Of a stretch of DNA of 64,000 bases, positions 1 through 11,460 are shown in pieces; positions within the stretch are counted from its first letter, which is position 1; every line of letters begins with the position of its first letter. The notes under the pieces are model-generated. The model made no database searches, was not told where the DNA came from, and was given only the letters and a program-made list of their open reading frames with translations. The translations under genes were made by a program, and so were the position numbers. Origin of the DNA: Symsagittifera roscoffensis (Eukaryota; Xenacoelomorpha; Acoela; Convolutidae); NCBI RefSeq assembly GCF_963678635.1, contig NC_087069.1, forward strand, positions 55,410,928 to 55,474,927. The letters run 5' to 3'.

Positions 1-2536
1 ATGATACTATAAAATACATGACTTTTATACTGACGATATGAATATGTATATGACAGTGAGGTTGCCGATGAGTACGAAGAGGGTGAGAAAGAGGAGGATG
101 ATACTATAAAATACATGACTTATATACTGACGATAGGAATATGTATATGACAGTGAGGTTGCCGATGAGTCCGAAGAGGGTGAGGAAGAGGAGGATGATA
201 CTATCAAATACACGACATATATACTGAGGATAGAAATATGTATATGACAGTGAAGTTGCCGATTAGTCCGAAAAGGGTGAGAAAGAGGAGGATGATTCTA
301 TAAAATACATGACATATATACTGATGATAGGAATATGTATATGACAGTGAGGTTGCCTATGAGTCCGAAGAGGGTGAGAAAGAGGAGGATGATACTATAA
401 AATACATGACATATATACTGAGGATAGAAATATGTATATGACAGTGAAGTTGCCGATTAGTCCGAAAAGGGTGAGAAAGAGGAGGATGATTCTATAAAAT
501 ACATGACATATATACTGATGATAGGAATATGTATATGACAGTGAGGTTGCCTATGAGTCCGAAGAGGGTGAGAAAGAGGAGGATGATACTATAAAATACA
601 TGACTTATATACTGACGATAGGAATATGTATATGGCAGTGAGGATGTCGATGAGCCGGAAGAGGTTGAGAAAGAGGAGGATGATACTATAAAATACATGA
701 CTTTTATACTGACGATATGAATATGTATATGACAGTGAGGTTGCCGATGAGTACGAAGAGGGTGAGAAAGAGGAGGATGATACTATAAAATACATGACTT
801 ATATACTGACGATAGGAATATGTATATGACAGTGAGGTTGCCGATGAGTACCAAGAGGGTGAGAAAGAGGAGGATGATACTATAAAATATATGACTTATA
901 TACTGACGATAGTAATATGTATATGACAGTGAGGTTGCCGATGGGTCCGAAGGGGGTGAGAAAGAGGTGGACGATACTCTAAAATACATGACTTAGTACT
1001 GACGATAGGAATATGTATATGACAGTGAGGTTGCCGATGTACGAAGAGGTTGAGAAAGAGGAGGATGATACAATAAAATACATGACATAAATACTGATGA
1101 TAGGAATATGTTTATGACAGTGAGGATGCCTATGAGTCCGAAGAGGGTGAGAAAGAGGAGGATGATACTATAAGATACATGACATGTTTACTGACGATAG
1201 GAATATGTATATGACAGTAAGGTTGCCGATGAGTCGGAAGAGGAGGATGATACTATAAAGTACTTGACTTATATACTGACGATAGAAATATGTATTGAAC
1301 AGTGAGGTTGCCGATGAGTACGAAGAGGGTGAGAAAGAGGAGCATGATACTAAAAAATACATGACTTATATACTGACGATAGGAATATGTATATGACAGT
1401 GAGGTTGCCGATGAGTCCGAAGAGGGTGAGAAAGAGGAGGCTGATACTATAAAATACATGACATATACACTGAGGATAGAAATATGTATATGACAGTGAC
1501 GTTGCCTATGAATCTGAAGAGGGCGAGGAAGAAGAGGATGATACTATAAAATACATGTCATATAGACTGAGGATAGAAGTATGTATATGAGAGTGATGTT
1601 GCCTATGAGTCCGAAGAGGGTGAGGAAGAGGAGGATGATACTATCAAATACATGACATATATACTGAGGATAGAAATATGTATATGACAGTGACGTTGCC
1701 GATTAGTCCGAAAAGGGTGAGAAAGAGGAGGATGATTCTATAAAATACATGACATATATACTGATGATAGGAATATGTATATGACAGTGAGGTTGCCTAT
1801 GAGTCCGAAGAGGGTGAGAAAGAGGAGGATGATACTATAAAATACATGACTTATATACTGACGATAGGAATATGTATATGGCAGTGAGGTTGTCGATGAG
1901 CCGGAAGAGGGCGAGGAAGAGGAGGATGATACTATAAAATACATGACTTATATACTGACGATAGGAATGTGTGTATGACAGTGAGGTTGCCGATGAGTAC
2001 GAAGAGGTTGAGAAAGAGGAGGATGATACTATAAAATACATGACTTTTATACTGACGATATGAATATGTATATGACAGTGAGGTTGCCGATGAGTACGAA
2101 GAGGGTGAGAAAGAGGAGGATGATACTATAAAATACATGACTTATATACTGACGATAGGAATATGTATATGACAGTGAGGTTGCCGATGAGTACCAAGAG
2201 GGTGAGAAAGAGGAGGATGATACTATAAAATATATGACTTATATACTGACGATAGTAATATGTATATGACAGTGAGGTTGCCGATGGGTCCGAAGAGGGT
2301 GAGAAAGAGGTGGACGATACTCTAAAATACATGACTTAATACTGACGAGAGGAATATGTATATGACAGTGAGGTTGCCGATGAGTCCGAAGAGGGTGAGA
2401 AAGAGGAGGATGATACTATAAAATACATGACATATATACTGACGATAGAAATATGTATATGACAGTGAGGTTGCCGATGAGTCCGAAGATGGTTAGGAAG
2501 AGGAGGATGATACTATAAAGTACATGAGATTTATAC
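1..2536. repeat. 97-bp minisatellite made of GPCR TM1/donor sequence
   Basis: Tandem array with a 97-bp period running off the left window edge. On the minus strand each unit reads a hydrophobic stretch containing GLIGNLTVIYIF, then the donor-like TCA/GTATAT, then about 25 bases ending TTTTATAG. This is the 3' part of the exon at 2537-2738 plus the start of its intron. Because 97 is not a multiple of 3, each unit shifts frame and open frames across it stop after about 68 residues. Variants recur about 1246 bp apart (492 and 1738; 589 and 1835), so a block of units was duplicated. Some units are shortened (around 1230-1250). Confidence 0.9.
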
Positions 2537-2738
2537 TGACGATAGAAATATGTATATGACAGTGAGGTTGCCGATGAGTCCGAAGAGGGTGAGGAAGAGG
2601 AGGATGATGGCCACCATAGTGTGTTCTCCATCTGGCACTGGTTCATAGAATGACTCCATCCACTTCTCATCCCAACCCCCCATCCCCACCGTTGTCATTG
2701 TCCCATTCGAAGCCATGTATTTGATGGTTCTGCGATAG
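2537..2738 (-). CDS. First coding exon of a rhodopsin-class GPCR-like gene
   Basis: Proposed exon between an acceptor (TTACCAG, AG at 2739-2740) and a donor (TCA/GTATAA, GT at 2535-2536). The first in-frame ATG (2716-2714) gives exactly 60 codons to the donor, phase 0. The product begins MASNGTMTTVGMGG, has an N-glycosylation sequon (NGT) in a 34-residue extracellular-like segment, then a hydrophobic helix at residues about 35-58 with the TM1 hallmark GN (GLIGNLTVIYIFL). Family knowledge: Asn1.50 in a GN pair marks class A TM1. No later TM exon is in the window; they would lie left of it, beyond the minisatellite in intron 1. The ligand cannot be inferred. A short TM segment of another family is the alternative. 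Confidence 0.5.
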
Positions 2739-3055
2739 CTGGTAACAAAAGACAAGTCGTAATTTTAGGAAAAGCGACAACTCGCAATGGTTGGAAATGA
2801 ATTACCTTGAGAGTTTCGATGCAAGGTCGCTGGTGGGCTTTTATTGCGAGTTGTCTTTTGTGGCGAATATTATAATAACTGTTTTTGATTCTGACTCAAT
2901 GATGTATAGTGATCAAGATTTACAGTCACATGTGTTTTTGGGTGTGGACTGAAACGCATCAGGAAGTTAATGCACACAGAAATGAATTCAAATTAAGTCA
3001 ACCAATATAGTAAAAATTAAATCTACGCTTTTTGTAAAAAAAACGCGTAACTCAT

Positions 3056-3460
3056 ATGCAGCGGAGGATGGGGAGGGGGTTGGACGTCCCCATCAAGGAT
3101 TCGACCCCCTCACCTACCAAAGGGTTCCCTTTAGTACTATTTTATATGACATCATTTTTAGGCCGACCAACCCTGAAATTTTTCGAAAGGCGCTTATATA
3201 TACTAATTTTGAAGGGTAGCGCGCGCAGAAAAAACTCTTTATTTTAGTCAAAATTTTCCAATAAAAACCCGAAAGCGGCATTTTTACCTGTTCTTTTTTT
3301 TCTAAAAATTTGCCTGCGGCGCACAATTTTCTGTCAAAATACTGTTTCAGTATTGTTCTGAGATCGCTCGGAAAATTAATTTGGTCGACAAAGTTTTCGA
3401 CAATTTCTTGAAAATCCGCCCCCGGCCCCCTAGAGAAAGTCCTAGATCCGCCCCAGCTCA
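3056..3460. repeat. Dispersed repeat, copy 1 (second copy 62048-62235)
   Basis: Shares with 62048-62235, in the same orientation, the landmarks ATTCGACCCCCTCACC, TATATACTAATTTTGAAG and a following AGCGCGC. The copies differ by substitutions and small indels. No coding capacity is evident. It looks like an old interspersed element of unknown class, here in an upstream CEP135 intron and there in a TRPN intron. Confidence 0.6.
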
Positions 3461-4676
3461 TATGCGAAAAAAATATCTATTTGAATTCGAACATTTTTCA
3501 GCCGACGGACGAGATTTTTATTACTTACTTTTGATGCGCAAATGAGATGAATTAGAATGCTGGATGGTGATGATGTCGCTGTTTTTGACTGTATCTCCTC
3601 GACTACAGAATTGGTCAAAGCAGACAGTTTTCTGATCTCTCACATCAACATCTACGCAAAAATCTTTTTTTTTTCTAGAAATTATTCTGGATGCCAATTT
3701 GCAGAAATACTTTCAAAATTATTGATTCGATCTTTTTAATGTTATAGTATAATAAATTAGATCTTCAATATTAGAATTCAGAACAGATCACATTTTTAGG
3801 TTTATTTTATTTGCGGCAAAAAATCGGCAAAAAGTAATGCTTTGACCAACTGCTGTTCTTCTTGCAAGATGCAACCCCAAAAATAGAGTTACGAAGTTGG
3901 CCATACTGCTTTTATATTCTGAGAGTGTCATTTGAATGTATAATTCCATAAGAATGCAGAGGAACACTTGAAAATATGCAAAACCATCCGACTTATAATC
4001 AAAATCTTCTTCCTACCTTCATCGTAATTTGAAGAAATGGTTGCCGCAAACTTTCAAGAAGAGTTAAATTGGCAGTCGGTTGCCAATTTAGTTAATGAAA
4101 ATAACTAATCTTAAGTTAGAAGAAAAGATGAAAAGTGTCGGCCGAACTTGAGATCAAAGGACCCATTAGGAACATTAATGGCTGGTTGTGAAAATTTAAG
4201 ATTAGATTCTATTAACATTTATAATGTGATGGGGTGCAGGAGGAAGGATTTTGTTCTTAAGGGGAAATTTGTATTGGGTTGATTTCCTCAAATCAATTAA
4301 AAAACGCAATTCGAGTAATTAAATCCGGAGTATGAATTGCAACTGGAATACCTTGAAGCAATTTAGACGAGTATTCTAGTGTCTTCCTTTTGTAACAATG
4401 TGTCTATAGAATTGCAGTAATTTGGCAGACCTTCTGCTGATCCGGTCGGAAAAAGAAGTAGAAGCAGAAAAATAAATTAATTCAAGTCGAAGTACATTGA
4501 TGAAAAAACTAATTACAAAATTAGGTAGCGGCTTGAAAAGGGTAGGTAATGAGATCAGTTGATCTGCTCTAGCTCTACCCTGTGTACCACGAGATTCAAA
4601 CAGAATTGGCTGATTTGAAAATAGTAATTGAATCATATTAAAATAAAATCATAGTAACACTTTTTTGAAAGAAAAA

Positions 4677-4746
4677 GTCCGACTGGGATTTGAAACCTCT
4701 TCTCCTGAATTCCAGTGAATCTTTTAAACACTAGACCGAAGAACCA
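4677..4746 (-). repeat. tRNA-like sequence, probably SINE-derived
   Basis: On the minus strand an A-box-like GGTCTAGTGTTTAAAAG is followed about 30 bases later by a B-box-like GGTTTCAAATCCC. These are the spaced internal RNA polymerase III promoter motifs of a tRNA. Acceptor-stem pairing is poor, so a tRNA-derived repeat or dead tRNA is more likely than a working gene. Confidence 0.4.
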
Positions 4747-5734
4747 TAAAAGAAAAAGTTTGAATGTTTTATAAATGAAAAGAGTTTCCTAAAAGTCATG
4801 AAGGCTTATATATGTTCTCATGTTTTTTTTCTCTCGTTTTTTATCAGGAAAAAATTTTAAATTTTGCTTACGCTCAAATTCGAATTTTCGCGGTTTGATT
4901 TTTGATTAAGTAAAAGTCGATGAACGTAATTTAGACTCTTATATGGGTCGCGATGATGTTTTTTTCAGAAAAGTCTTAAAATTTGTTCAGGCTCAAAATT
5001 ACTTTTTTCGCGCGTTGACTACTGATTTTTTTGAAATTGAGTTCATTTCCTATGTTAAAAGGAAGTCAAACTCCACTATCGAACAGCAAAAAGGTAAAGG
5101 TCACGAAAAAACTGTGTTCTTCGAAGAACGACAATTCAGTATTATCATTCTGTTTACTTACGTTCATTTTCTATTTTCCAACTGTCTGTTGGATATGTTT
5201 TTCTATGATTTTGAGTAGATTAAATGTTTTAAAACAAAATCGCAGAATCATTTTTTGATTTTATTTCAATCGAGCTTTTTCTGGGAACTTTTTACAATCA
5301 AAGAGTAGTTAATAGATTTTGATTTTTAGGAGTTTTTTTGTGAAAGTTCATTATTTTCAAATTAAGATCCGGTTTTATATAATTTTCTACTTATACGCTA
5401 ATTTGTTTTTGGTTTGTCAAAATATATGCTGTTGTGTTTATAGTTTTTTCCAGAAAATATTGGTTCCGTTTTTTTGTGCGATTTGCAAAAGGTTTCATCG
5501 CTTGTATTTTGAACAGTTTAATGCAGTGCAGCCAAGTTAGTTGAAGCTGGACTTAAATTGTTGTTTGTAGATTTTTTATGTGTTTATTTGCTGTTGATTA
5601 AAAAACTCGCGAAACAGAAATTTCAAATTGTTATCATTAGTTTTTACTTTCAATTTTCTGCATCGCATGTGGTGCGAAACTCGGCTTCACCTCTGTTTTT
5701 ATTTTTGTATGTTTTAATGTGTGTTTGTGTGTAG

Positions 5735-5877
5735 GTGGACTATCTGCAGAATAGCAACCGTGAATTAGAAGACAGACTGAGGAGGGCGATTGAGAAGAAG
5801 CATGATGCCAGCCACGAGGCATACATGGCCACGCGGGAGAGGAACGAACTACTCACAGATCTAGAACTCACAGAGAA
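5735..5877 (+). CDS. CEP135: CEP135 exon A (first exon in window, gene 5' partial)
   Basis: Acceptor ...TGTTTGTGTGTAG, donor AA/GTTAGT. Reads VDYLQNSNRELEDRLRRAI, a heptad coiled coil closely resembling a stretch of vertebrate CEP135 (VDFLQQANKDLEKRIREL) about 290 residues into that protein. CEP135 (Bld10 in algae and flies) is an elongated coiled-coil protein of the centriole cartwheel and wall, needed for centriole assembly and linking SAS-6 to microtubules. The N-terminal part, including the microtubule-binding segment, lies left of the window. Enters in phase 0, leaves in phase 2. A 636-bp AT-rich intron follows. Confidence 0.88.
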
Positions 5878-6513
5878 GTTAGTAGCAGGGCACTCATTTA
5901 TCACGTTTCAACCAACTAATCGGTTGAAATTACATAACTCAGGTCTTCACTGCAGACCCAATAGAGACTTATTTACTATGAGTGTCTCTTAAATCATTTA
6001 CTAAGCAGTCATTTATTTGCTTAATTTTGGACTAAATTGCAAATAGGAATTTGTTCAAGGCAAGAGCTGAGATCTCAAAGAGGTTTCAGCTAAAAAAACT
6101 CCTTTTTATTACAATCGCGAAGGCTATTTCAGCTTAGTTTTTGGTGAACTGTGAGATCTTATCACTGATTGTGTTGCCTGTCGGGTTGAAAATTATGTTA
6201 TGACGGAAGCCACTGTTCTGGCGAAGGGTCTGCAAAATACATAATAGCTGTATCATCATTGCCTTCAGTCTCATTTCATTTTTAGTGATGCTATAATCAA
6301 GAATATTCTTCCTAATATTACTATTATTGCCATTCTTCGCTAGAAAAGAACTAGAACCCTCATCCCTTCTTTTTTATTTATGGCAGTCAAAGTTGATTAT
6401 GGTTCTCCCAAAGAGGATGATGGCTGTATTGCCGAAAGTACTTCTAAAAAAAAGTTTGCAATATCTTGTTTTTCAAGCATCGAAAAGTATTTTTTTTTTT
6501 TTTGTGTCTCTAG

Positions 6514-6652
6514 TTTGGCGGACAAGCTGAACTATGAGAAGGAGGCAGTGCTGGACATGGCGGGCAAGGAGGTCACAGATGCCCAGCAGAAGGTGCACAG
6601 AACCCACTCCGAGTGGAGGAAGAGCGAGAGCGAAAAGACTGACGCTCAGATG
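6514..6652 (+). CDS. CEP135: CEP135 exon B
   Basis: Acceptor TTTGTGTCTCTAG after a run of T, donor ATG/GTGAGA. Completes the split codon from exon A and reads LADKLNYEKEAVLDMAGKEV then a charged helix rich in Lys, Glu and Arg. Leaves in phase 0. Part of the central coiled-coil rod; specific correspondence to vertebrate CEP135 is weak here and rests on position and phase continuity. Confidence 0.82.
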
Positions 6653-8820
6653 GTGAGAACATTTCAATTCTGTTCCAGTTTACCAGAAATGAAAACTATC
6701 CAAATGATTACCTATAGTATATCGTACCGAGAAATGTTATTGGTAAAGTTGTACTATATTGTGTCTCCGATGCACACACAATGCAAGAAATCGAGAGATT
6801 ATGTACAAATTTATTTATATCGAGAGATTATGTACAAATTTATTTGGTCTTTACCCATGAGATAAGCAAGGGTATTGCAATCGGGGACTAGACTTCTTTT
6901 CCGGTTCACAGATTTTAGCATGCATGCAGTACACGACATGCATGCAGTATGTGCGTATGTTTGCGCTCATTGGTCTATTTCTCTCAGTGTGCAGCCTTAT
7001 TAATGTTTTTCTAATTTTTTTAATGACATTTTTTTGATTTTCGACTTCGTCGCTTTCGGTTTACTTTTTGTCTGCATATTTTCGCTTTGTTTTTACCATC
7101 CAAGTAACTCGCTTATTTGAATTTAAGTTTTTTTTTACATAATAGTTGCTTTTAGTTTTCTGACTTACCTGTGCTGTTTGTTTGTAGTTTTTTAAATTGA
7201 CATCGTTTATTTTTCTTGTTTTTGTTTTGTTTTCGTTGTAAAAACTTTGTTGTGCCCAATTGATATCTCGGCATTTTTATTAGCTTATTGACCTATTTTC
7301 GAGTCATTACAGTGGAAACTTGTTTTTTATGCTCACCTCTGGGTTGCACAAAATGCTAAACATCTTAATAGAAATTATAGTTCAAGTTTTTCATGACAAC
7401 AATTTTTTTCGGCTTTTTTTTCGGGCTTGATAGGTTTCGGCCTATATTATACTTGCCTATCGGCCTTATATTGCGTCTTTCGTCGAGCGAAAAAAGTGTG
7501 TGTGCGTGTCTGTGTTTTAGGGGCGAGGGGGGGCTTAATAACTTCTGATTAGTCTGAAATTTTTTTAAAATCGGCTTTTTTTTGTTTTCCTTTTTATGGG
7601 CTTAATAGGTTTTCCTGCTATATCATGTCTGTTTAATTGTCCAATATTGTTTCATTCAATAGTGTTTTGACGGGGGTGGAAATTATTAACTTTTCTAAAG
7701 TCTAAAGTCTTGTTGATTTTTTTTTTCGTTTTAAAAGGTTTCTGCTAAGGTATTTTCGGCCGATTGGTAAACTATCTTCCGGTACTTATGTCACATTCTA
7801 TTGTCTCGCCTTGTTTTCATTTCAATACTAGACTTTTCAAATGACAGATCTAATTTTTTTGACATTTTTGAATTTTCTCCATTGTTTTATGTTTTATCGC
7901 AAGTGGTGCGAAGCTCAGCTTCGCGTCTGTGTTTAAATGTGCGGGCTCCTTCGATTTATAACTATAGTAGCATAATGGCTGACAGTTGATTGCTCCCATT
8001 TTTAAATAATAGCGGCTGATGTATAAATTTGAGGTCAAAGGCAATAATAAAGTTGTAATAAATTTATACTGTCTAGAATTATCTCGGATGGAGTAGATTT
8101 TCGAATAATTTCTTGGTTCTTTTTGTGAGGCCAAATTTATTTTTCGAGTTCTCTTAAATCACTATGAAGGTCAAACTTTTGAGAATTTTTTTTTCTCTCT
8201 TGAAGGAAAATTTTCACAAAAAAGTCTTGGATCATTTCCTGTAAGTTTTGGAGCATTTCGGAAAGTTTCATTTTTCGGAAAGTTTTGGATCATTTCCGCA
8301 TTTTTAAAATCCGATTTTTGACCAATAGTGCTTTATTATGATATTATGCTAAGTCTCTCGAGCTTTCCTAGTGGTAGTCAGAATAGCAAGAAAAAAACAC
8401 CGTACCATAGATAGTTCTTTCCATTCACTTTCTGAACTGGTCAGAATAAAGTGTTATTTACTGTTGGCATTTTAGTTGATTGCTTCGTCGGAGGTAAATT
8501 TGTGTCAGGATATTTCATACTAATGAGATATTTTTACCCTAAACATATGAACCCAATTATACGTTCTCACTACTTACTCGTGTTATTACCTGCAATTGAT
8601 TAATAATAGTTTACTTTCTTATTGAGTAGGTTTGTTAGTCAAGCGGCCCGGAGGCCCAACCCAGAGGTTAATTAGTTAAGCTGACCAGCGCCCATTTATC
8701 TATGACTTACCTACGTGTGATTTGAACCGGCAAACATATGATTACTGGGCGCCTTCACTTCCGAAGCGCCACAATGCCACAGCTGCGTGTGTTTATTTGT
8801 TGTGTGTTGTGTTTTGTTAG
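6653..8820 (+). other. CEP135 intron B-C
   Basis: No gene seen. It holds a 29-bp direct duplication (about 6791-6846, unit with GAGAGATTATGTAC), a CATGCATGCAGTA pair (about 6917-6950), T-rich diverged internal repeats (7270-7800), a perfect-arm 17-base hairpin motif (7908-7924) and a partial B-box-like segment on the minus strand (around 8725-8740). The last 50 bases are strongly TG-rich. Confidence 0.6.
7908..7924. repeat. Hairpin motif GCGAAGCTCAGCTTCGC
   Basis: A 7-base perfect inverted repeat around a 3-base loop, followed by GTCTGTG. Related copies, each with GTCTG or CTCTG downstream, occur at 5674-5690 (imperfect arms) and 19727-19743. The recurrence points to the end of a small dispersed element rather than chance; the class is unknown. 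Confidence 0.5.
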
Positions 8821-8971
8821 GAGAAGGAGAAGTTGGCGAGGCAGATGGAGCGAGCGAGGAGGGAGGTGGAGAAGAAGAGTAGTGAGTTGAGTAAGACGGA
8901 AGAGGCACTCATCAGGGCAGAGAAGGGCAAACAGCAACAACAGCAGAGGATAGAGGAACTCACCCAGAACG
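8821..8971 (+). CDS. CEP135: CEP135 exon C
   Basis: Acceptor TGTGTTGTGTTTTGTTAG, donor AACG/GTACCA. Reads EKEKLARQMERARREVEKKS and ends in a polyglutamine-containing helix (GKQQQQQRIEELTQN). Leaves in phase 1. A highly charged coiled-coil segment; the CAG/CAA run at about 8929-8946 could vary in length. The following 881-bp intron is AT-rich and holds a dispersed repeat around 9428-9500 that is also seen at 41694-41750. Confidence 0.85.
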
Positions 8972-9852
8972 GTACCAAACTACTAGACAATTTTCTTTTT
9001 CCCCCACTTCCAAATTTTTACAAATAAGTTACTGCTCCCACAAACTTATTGTTATGAAATTTGACATGCAGACTAATTAGGCCATGATAAACATATTTGG
9101 TTTTCATAATCAACCTTGTAAAACCACTCATTACACAATCAAATTGATGCTCTTGTGAGGTTGCTGAAAAAGAAAAAGAGCCAAAAATAATGATATAAAA
9201 ATTGCTATTTCGATAAAAAATGATTTCAAAATCGGGTATTGCAATCGGGCACCATACTTTTACCGTAAACAACTTCGTTCACAGGACTCATCTGGATCAC
9301 AATGGGTACTATGGTTCACAATGGTTCTACTTTGGTTCTAACTTAGCTTTGATGTAACGAATACGCCTGGGACGTCGAATACGTCTGATGTCTTTGGGAA
9401 AATAACAAATTCTCGAAAAATTTCACTTATTTTTATCAGAGAAACAACTAAGGTTTCGGGTGAAGCCCAATTTTGACCTAGTTTACAATTAAATTTCAAG
9501 CCTGACACGGCTTGTTTTCAATTGTCTCGGACTAGTCGTGGGTCATTTTACTTATTACGATTAATTTTGGAGCTTTCAAATTGAGAAAAGAGAAATCGAA
9601 ATCTTTGTATCTGATTATTAATTTAAAAAAAAACCCAAATCATAACTAAGTACAACAAACCTTATTTCGCTATTTCATGAATTATTTTTTACTGATTACA
9701 CAAACCAGCTAACGAACGCAGCGTTATATTACTAATTTATTTTTGTCCAGTACAACTCGCCGCAAAATGCTCAATTACAATTTTTAATCGGTTTTTCGAA
9801 AGTTATTGTTTTTGAATCCCTGGCTTTTTCTTTATCCATGGTTTTCTTTTAG

Positions 9853-9937
9853 AGCGTAACCTGTTGCTGGAGTTGGAGAAGCTGCGACAGAAGAAGGGAG
9901 GGGGCAAACCGGGCAATGGAGCCGTGTCTCCTAACAG
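9853..9937 (+). CDS. CEP135: CEP135 exon D
   Basis: Acceptor TTCTTTTAG, donor AACAG/GTTCGA. Completes a Glu codon and reads RNLLLELEKLRQKKGGG then a short flexible linker ending in SPNR. Vertebrate CEP135 has a similar basic SPSR linker just before its LDTFLKGIEEERDFYKKE helix, matching the next exon. Leaves in phase 2. Confidence 0.85.
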
Positions 9938-11267
9938 GTTCGAATAATTTAGTTATTGAAAGAAGACTCTCTGGCTAGTTCTCGTTTCAGTCAATCAATT
10001 TTTGTTGTTTGAATTTTTATTCAGTTGTGTATCGCCTGCACAAATTCAAAGTTGAAGGTTTTTGAAAAAACATGTCAGTATTTTTTTTTCAGTTTTTTTT
10101 GCGTTCATTGCTCTTTGCCAACTATCAGTTGGCTATGGTTTTTGTTTTGGCCATTTAAAATGGGGAGGAGTTTTGTATTCAACTGTGTTTTAGTTTTTTT
10201 TCTTTGTTTTGTTTTCCACGCAAAGTCAGGTACCACAAAAAATCATCGGATCGGTTCAGTGATATATCATATAAAAGCCTTGTCAGTCGTGATCCGAACA
10301 ACATGTAAAAGTTTTCAAAACACCTCCCAGTAGCCAGAGAAACTGGTTTGAAGGTTTGAGATTCAGTCTAATTTCGAGCGAGTAACGCTCGTTATATGGA
10401 AATTTACTTTTTTAAAGACTTTTAGGATAAAAAAACTTGATTTTACTATAAAGAGAATAAATTTCGGCTGTTTCATTTAGCGCTAACTTGACAAAAAAGG
10501 CTTTCTAAAAAATATCAAATTGTGCAAAAAGTTAGAAAAAAGTTGAATATATATTTTTTAAAAATGTATTTTTAAAAAAGTATTTTTTTTAAAATTGTTT
10601 TTGAAAGTTTTTTTTTCTAAGTTTTTTTTTACTTTTTGCTTTTTTATTTTTTTGCTTTTTATTCATTTTTTGACGACAAATGTTGTCGACTATACCTAAT
10701 TCACTGATTCTCGAAGCGATCTTATGCTTTTCGAATCACACCACCCATTAAAATTGACACTAATTTGAAGAAAAGTAGAAACAAAAACAAGTTTTTTCAA
10801 TTTTTTTATGAATATGAAAAAGTTTTACCAGCATCGAGAAAATTAGATTTAAATTTTTTGATATGTAGTCCAAATTTGACCGATTAAAGCGAGCTTTTAA
10901 TAGCTTGTTTGTAGTTAATTTAAGTCATGAAAATTAAGAATAAAGTTAGTTTTTGGAATTTTTTGCGCCATTTTCTGAATCAAAAATGCTAAAAAACAAT
11001 CTACAGAAAGTTTGAAAATTTTGTTTTTCTAGTCATTTTTGTACGAAAATTGTTGTCCGTTTTGCCTACTTTACTAATATGACTGTCAAATATGCCTAGG
11101 TTTTAGTTTTTTGTTCAGATCCTTTTATCGCATTACGCAGAAAAAATGGCACTAATTAAATTTTTTATTTTTTTTTATAAGACTGTTGTCGGAGCATTCG
11201 ATGATGCTTACACAGTAACAGCTTATCCTTATTTATAATAGTAATCGTATGTTGTTTTGTGTTTTAG
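9938..11267 (+). repeat. CEP135 intron D-E, largely a dispersed repeat copy
   Basis: About 10080-10370 and 10940-11240 resemble, in order and orientation, 57060-57400 and 57430-57730 of the tandem duplication near the right of the window. Shared landmarks include GTTTTCCACGCAAA, TCAGTGATATATCA versus GAGTGATATATCA, and CGGAGCATTC versus CGGAACATTC. It also carries the ATCAGTTGGCTATG landmark of the intronic repeat family. No intact coding frame. Confidence 0.6.
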
Positions 11268-11460
11268 ACTGAATCAGATGTTGAAGTCGATTGAGCAGGA
11301 GAGGGACTACTACAAGAAGGAGCACGAGAAGTTGAAGAGGAAGAACCACAAGTTAGAATCAGAGAGACACTCCCAACACCACACATCCCCCACCAGGAGT
11401 AGCAAGGAGAAGGAAAAGGAGGGTGCTAGTGTGAAGAACGGAGCACAATATACAGCCAAG
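11268..11460 (+). CDS. CEP135: CEP135 exon E
   Basis: Acceptor TTTTGTGTTTTAG, donor AAG/GTAACT, phase 2 in, phase 0 out. Reads LNQMLKSIEQERDYYKKE, a close match to a signature helix of vertebrate CEP135 (LDTFLKGIEEERDFYKKE). This is the strongest anchor of the central part of the gene. The second half is a low-complexity basic/Ser tail with SPTR. Exon F has the same two-part layout and nearly the same length, suggesting exon duplication. Confidence 0.93.

Larger units (their letters stand above)
2741..5734. other. Intron sequence upstream of the first visible CEP135 exon
   Basis: No convincing exon seen. It contains a GC-richer dispersed repeat (about 3056-3460, related to 62048-62235), a tRNA-like segment (4677-4746, minus) and one copy of the intronic repeat family with the landmark CTGTTGG (about 4790-5330). 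The remainder is AT-rich sequence with homopolymer T runs. The final 35 bases are the TG-rich acceptor of the exon at 5735. Confidence 0.6.

Noticed and set aside
25-2332. Series of 62-84-codon minus-strand frames with similar proteins
   Set aside because: Each is a read-through of two to three 97-bp minisatellite units ending at a frame-shifted stop; only the unit's relation to the exon at 2537-2738 is meaningful.
1-2536. CRISPR-like direct repeats
   Set aside because: Contiguous 97-bp units without unique spacers in a clearly eukaryotic sequence.
6895-6960. Palindromic GCATGCATGC pair as a regulatory site
   Set aside because: Short and alternating purine-pyrimidine; explained by simple-sequence bias inside an intron.
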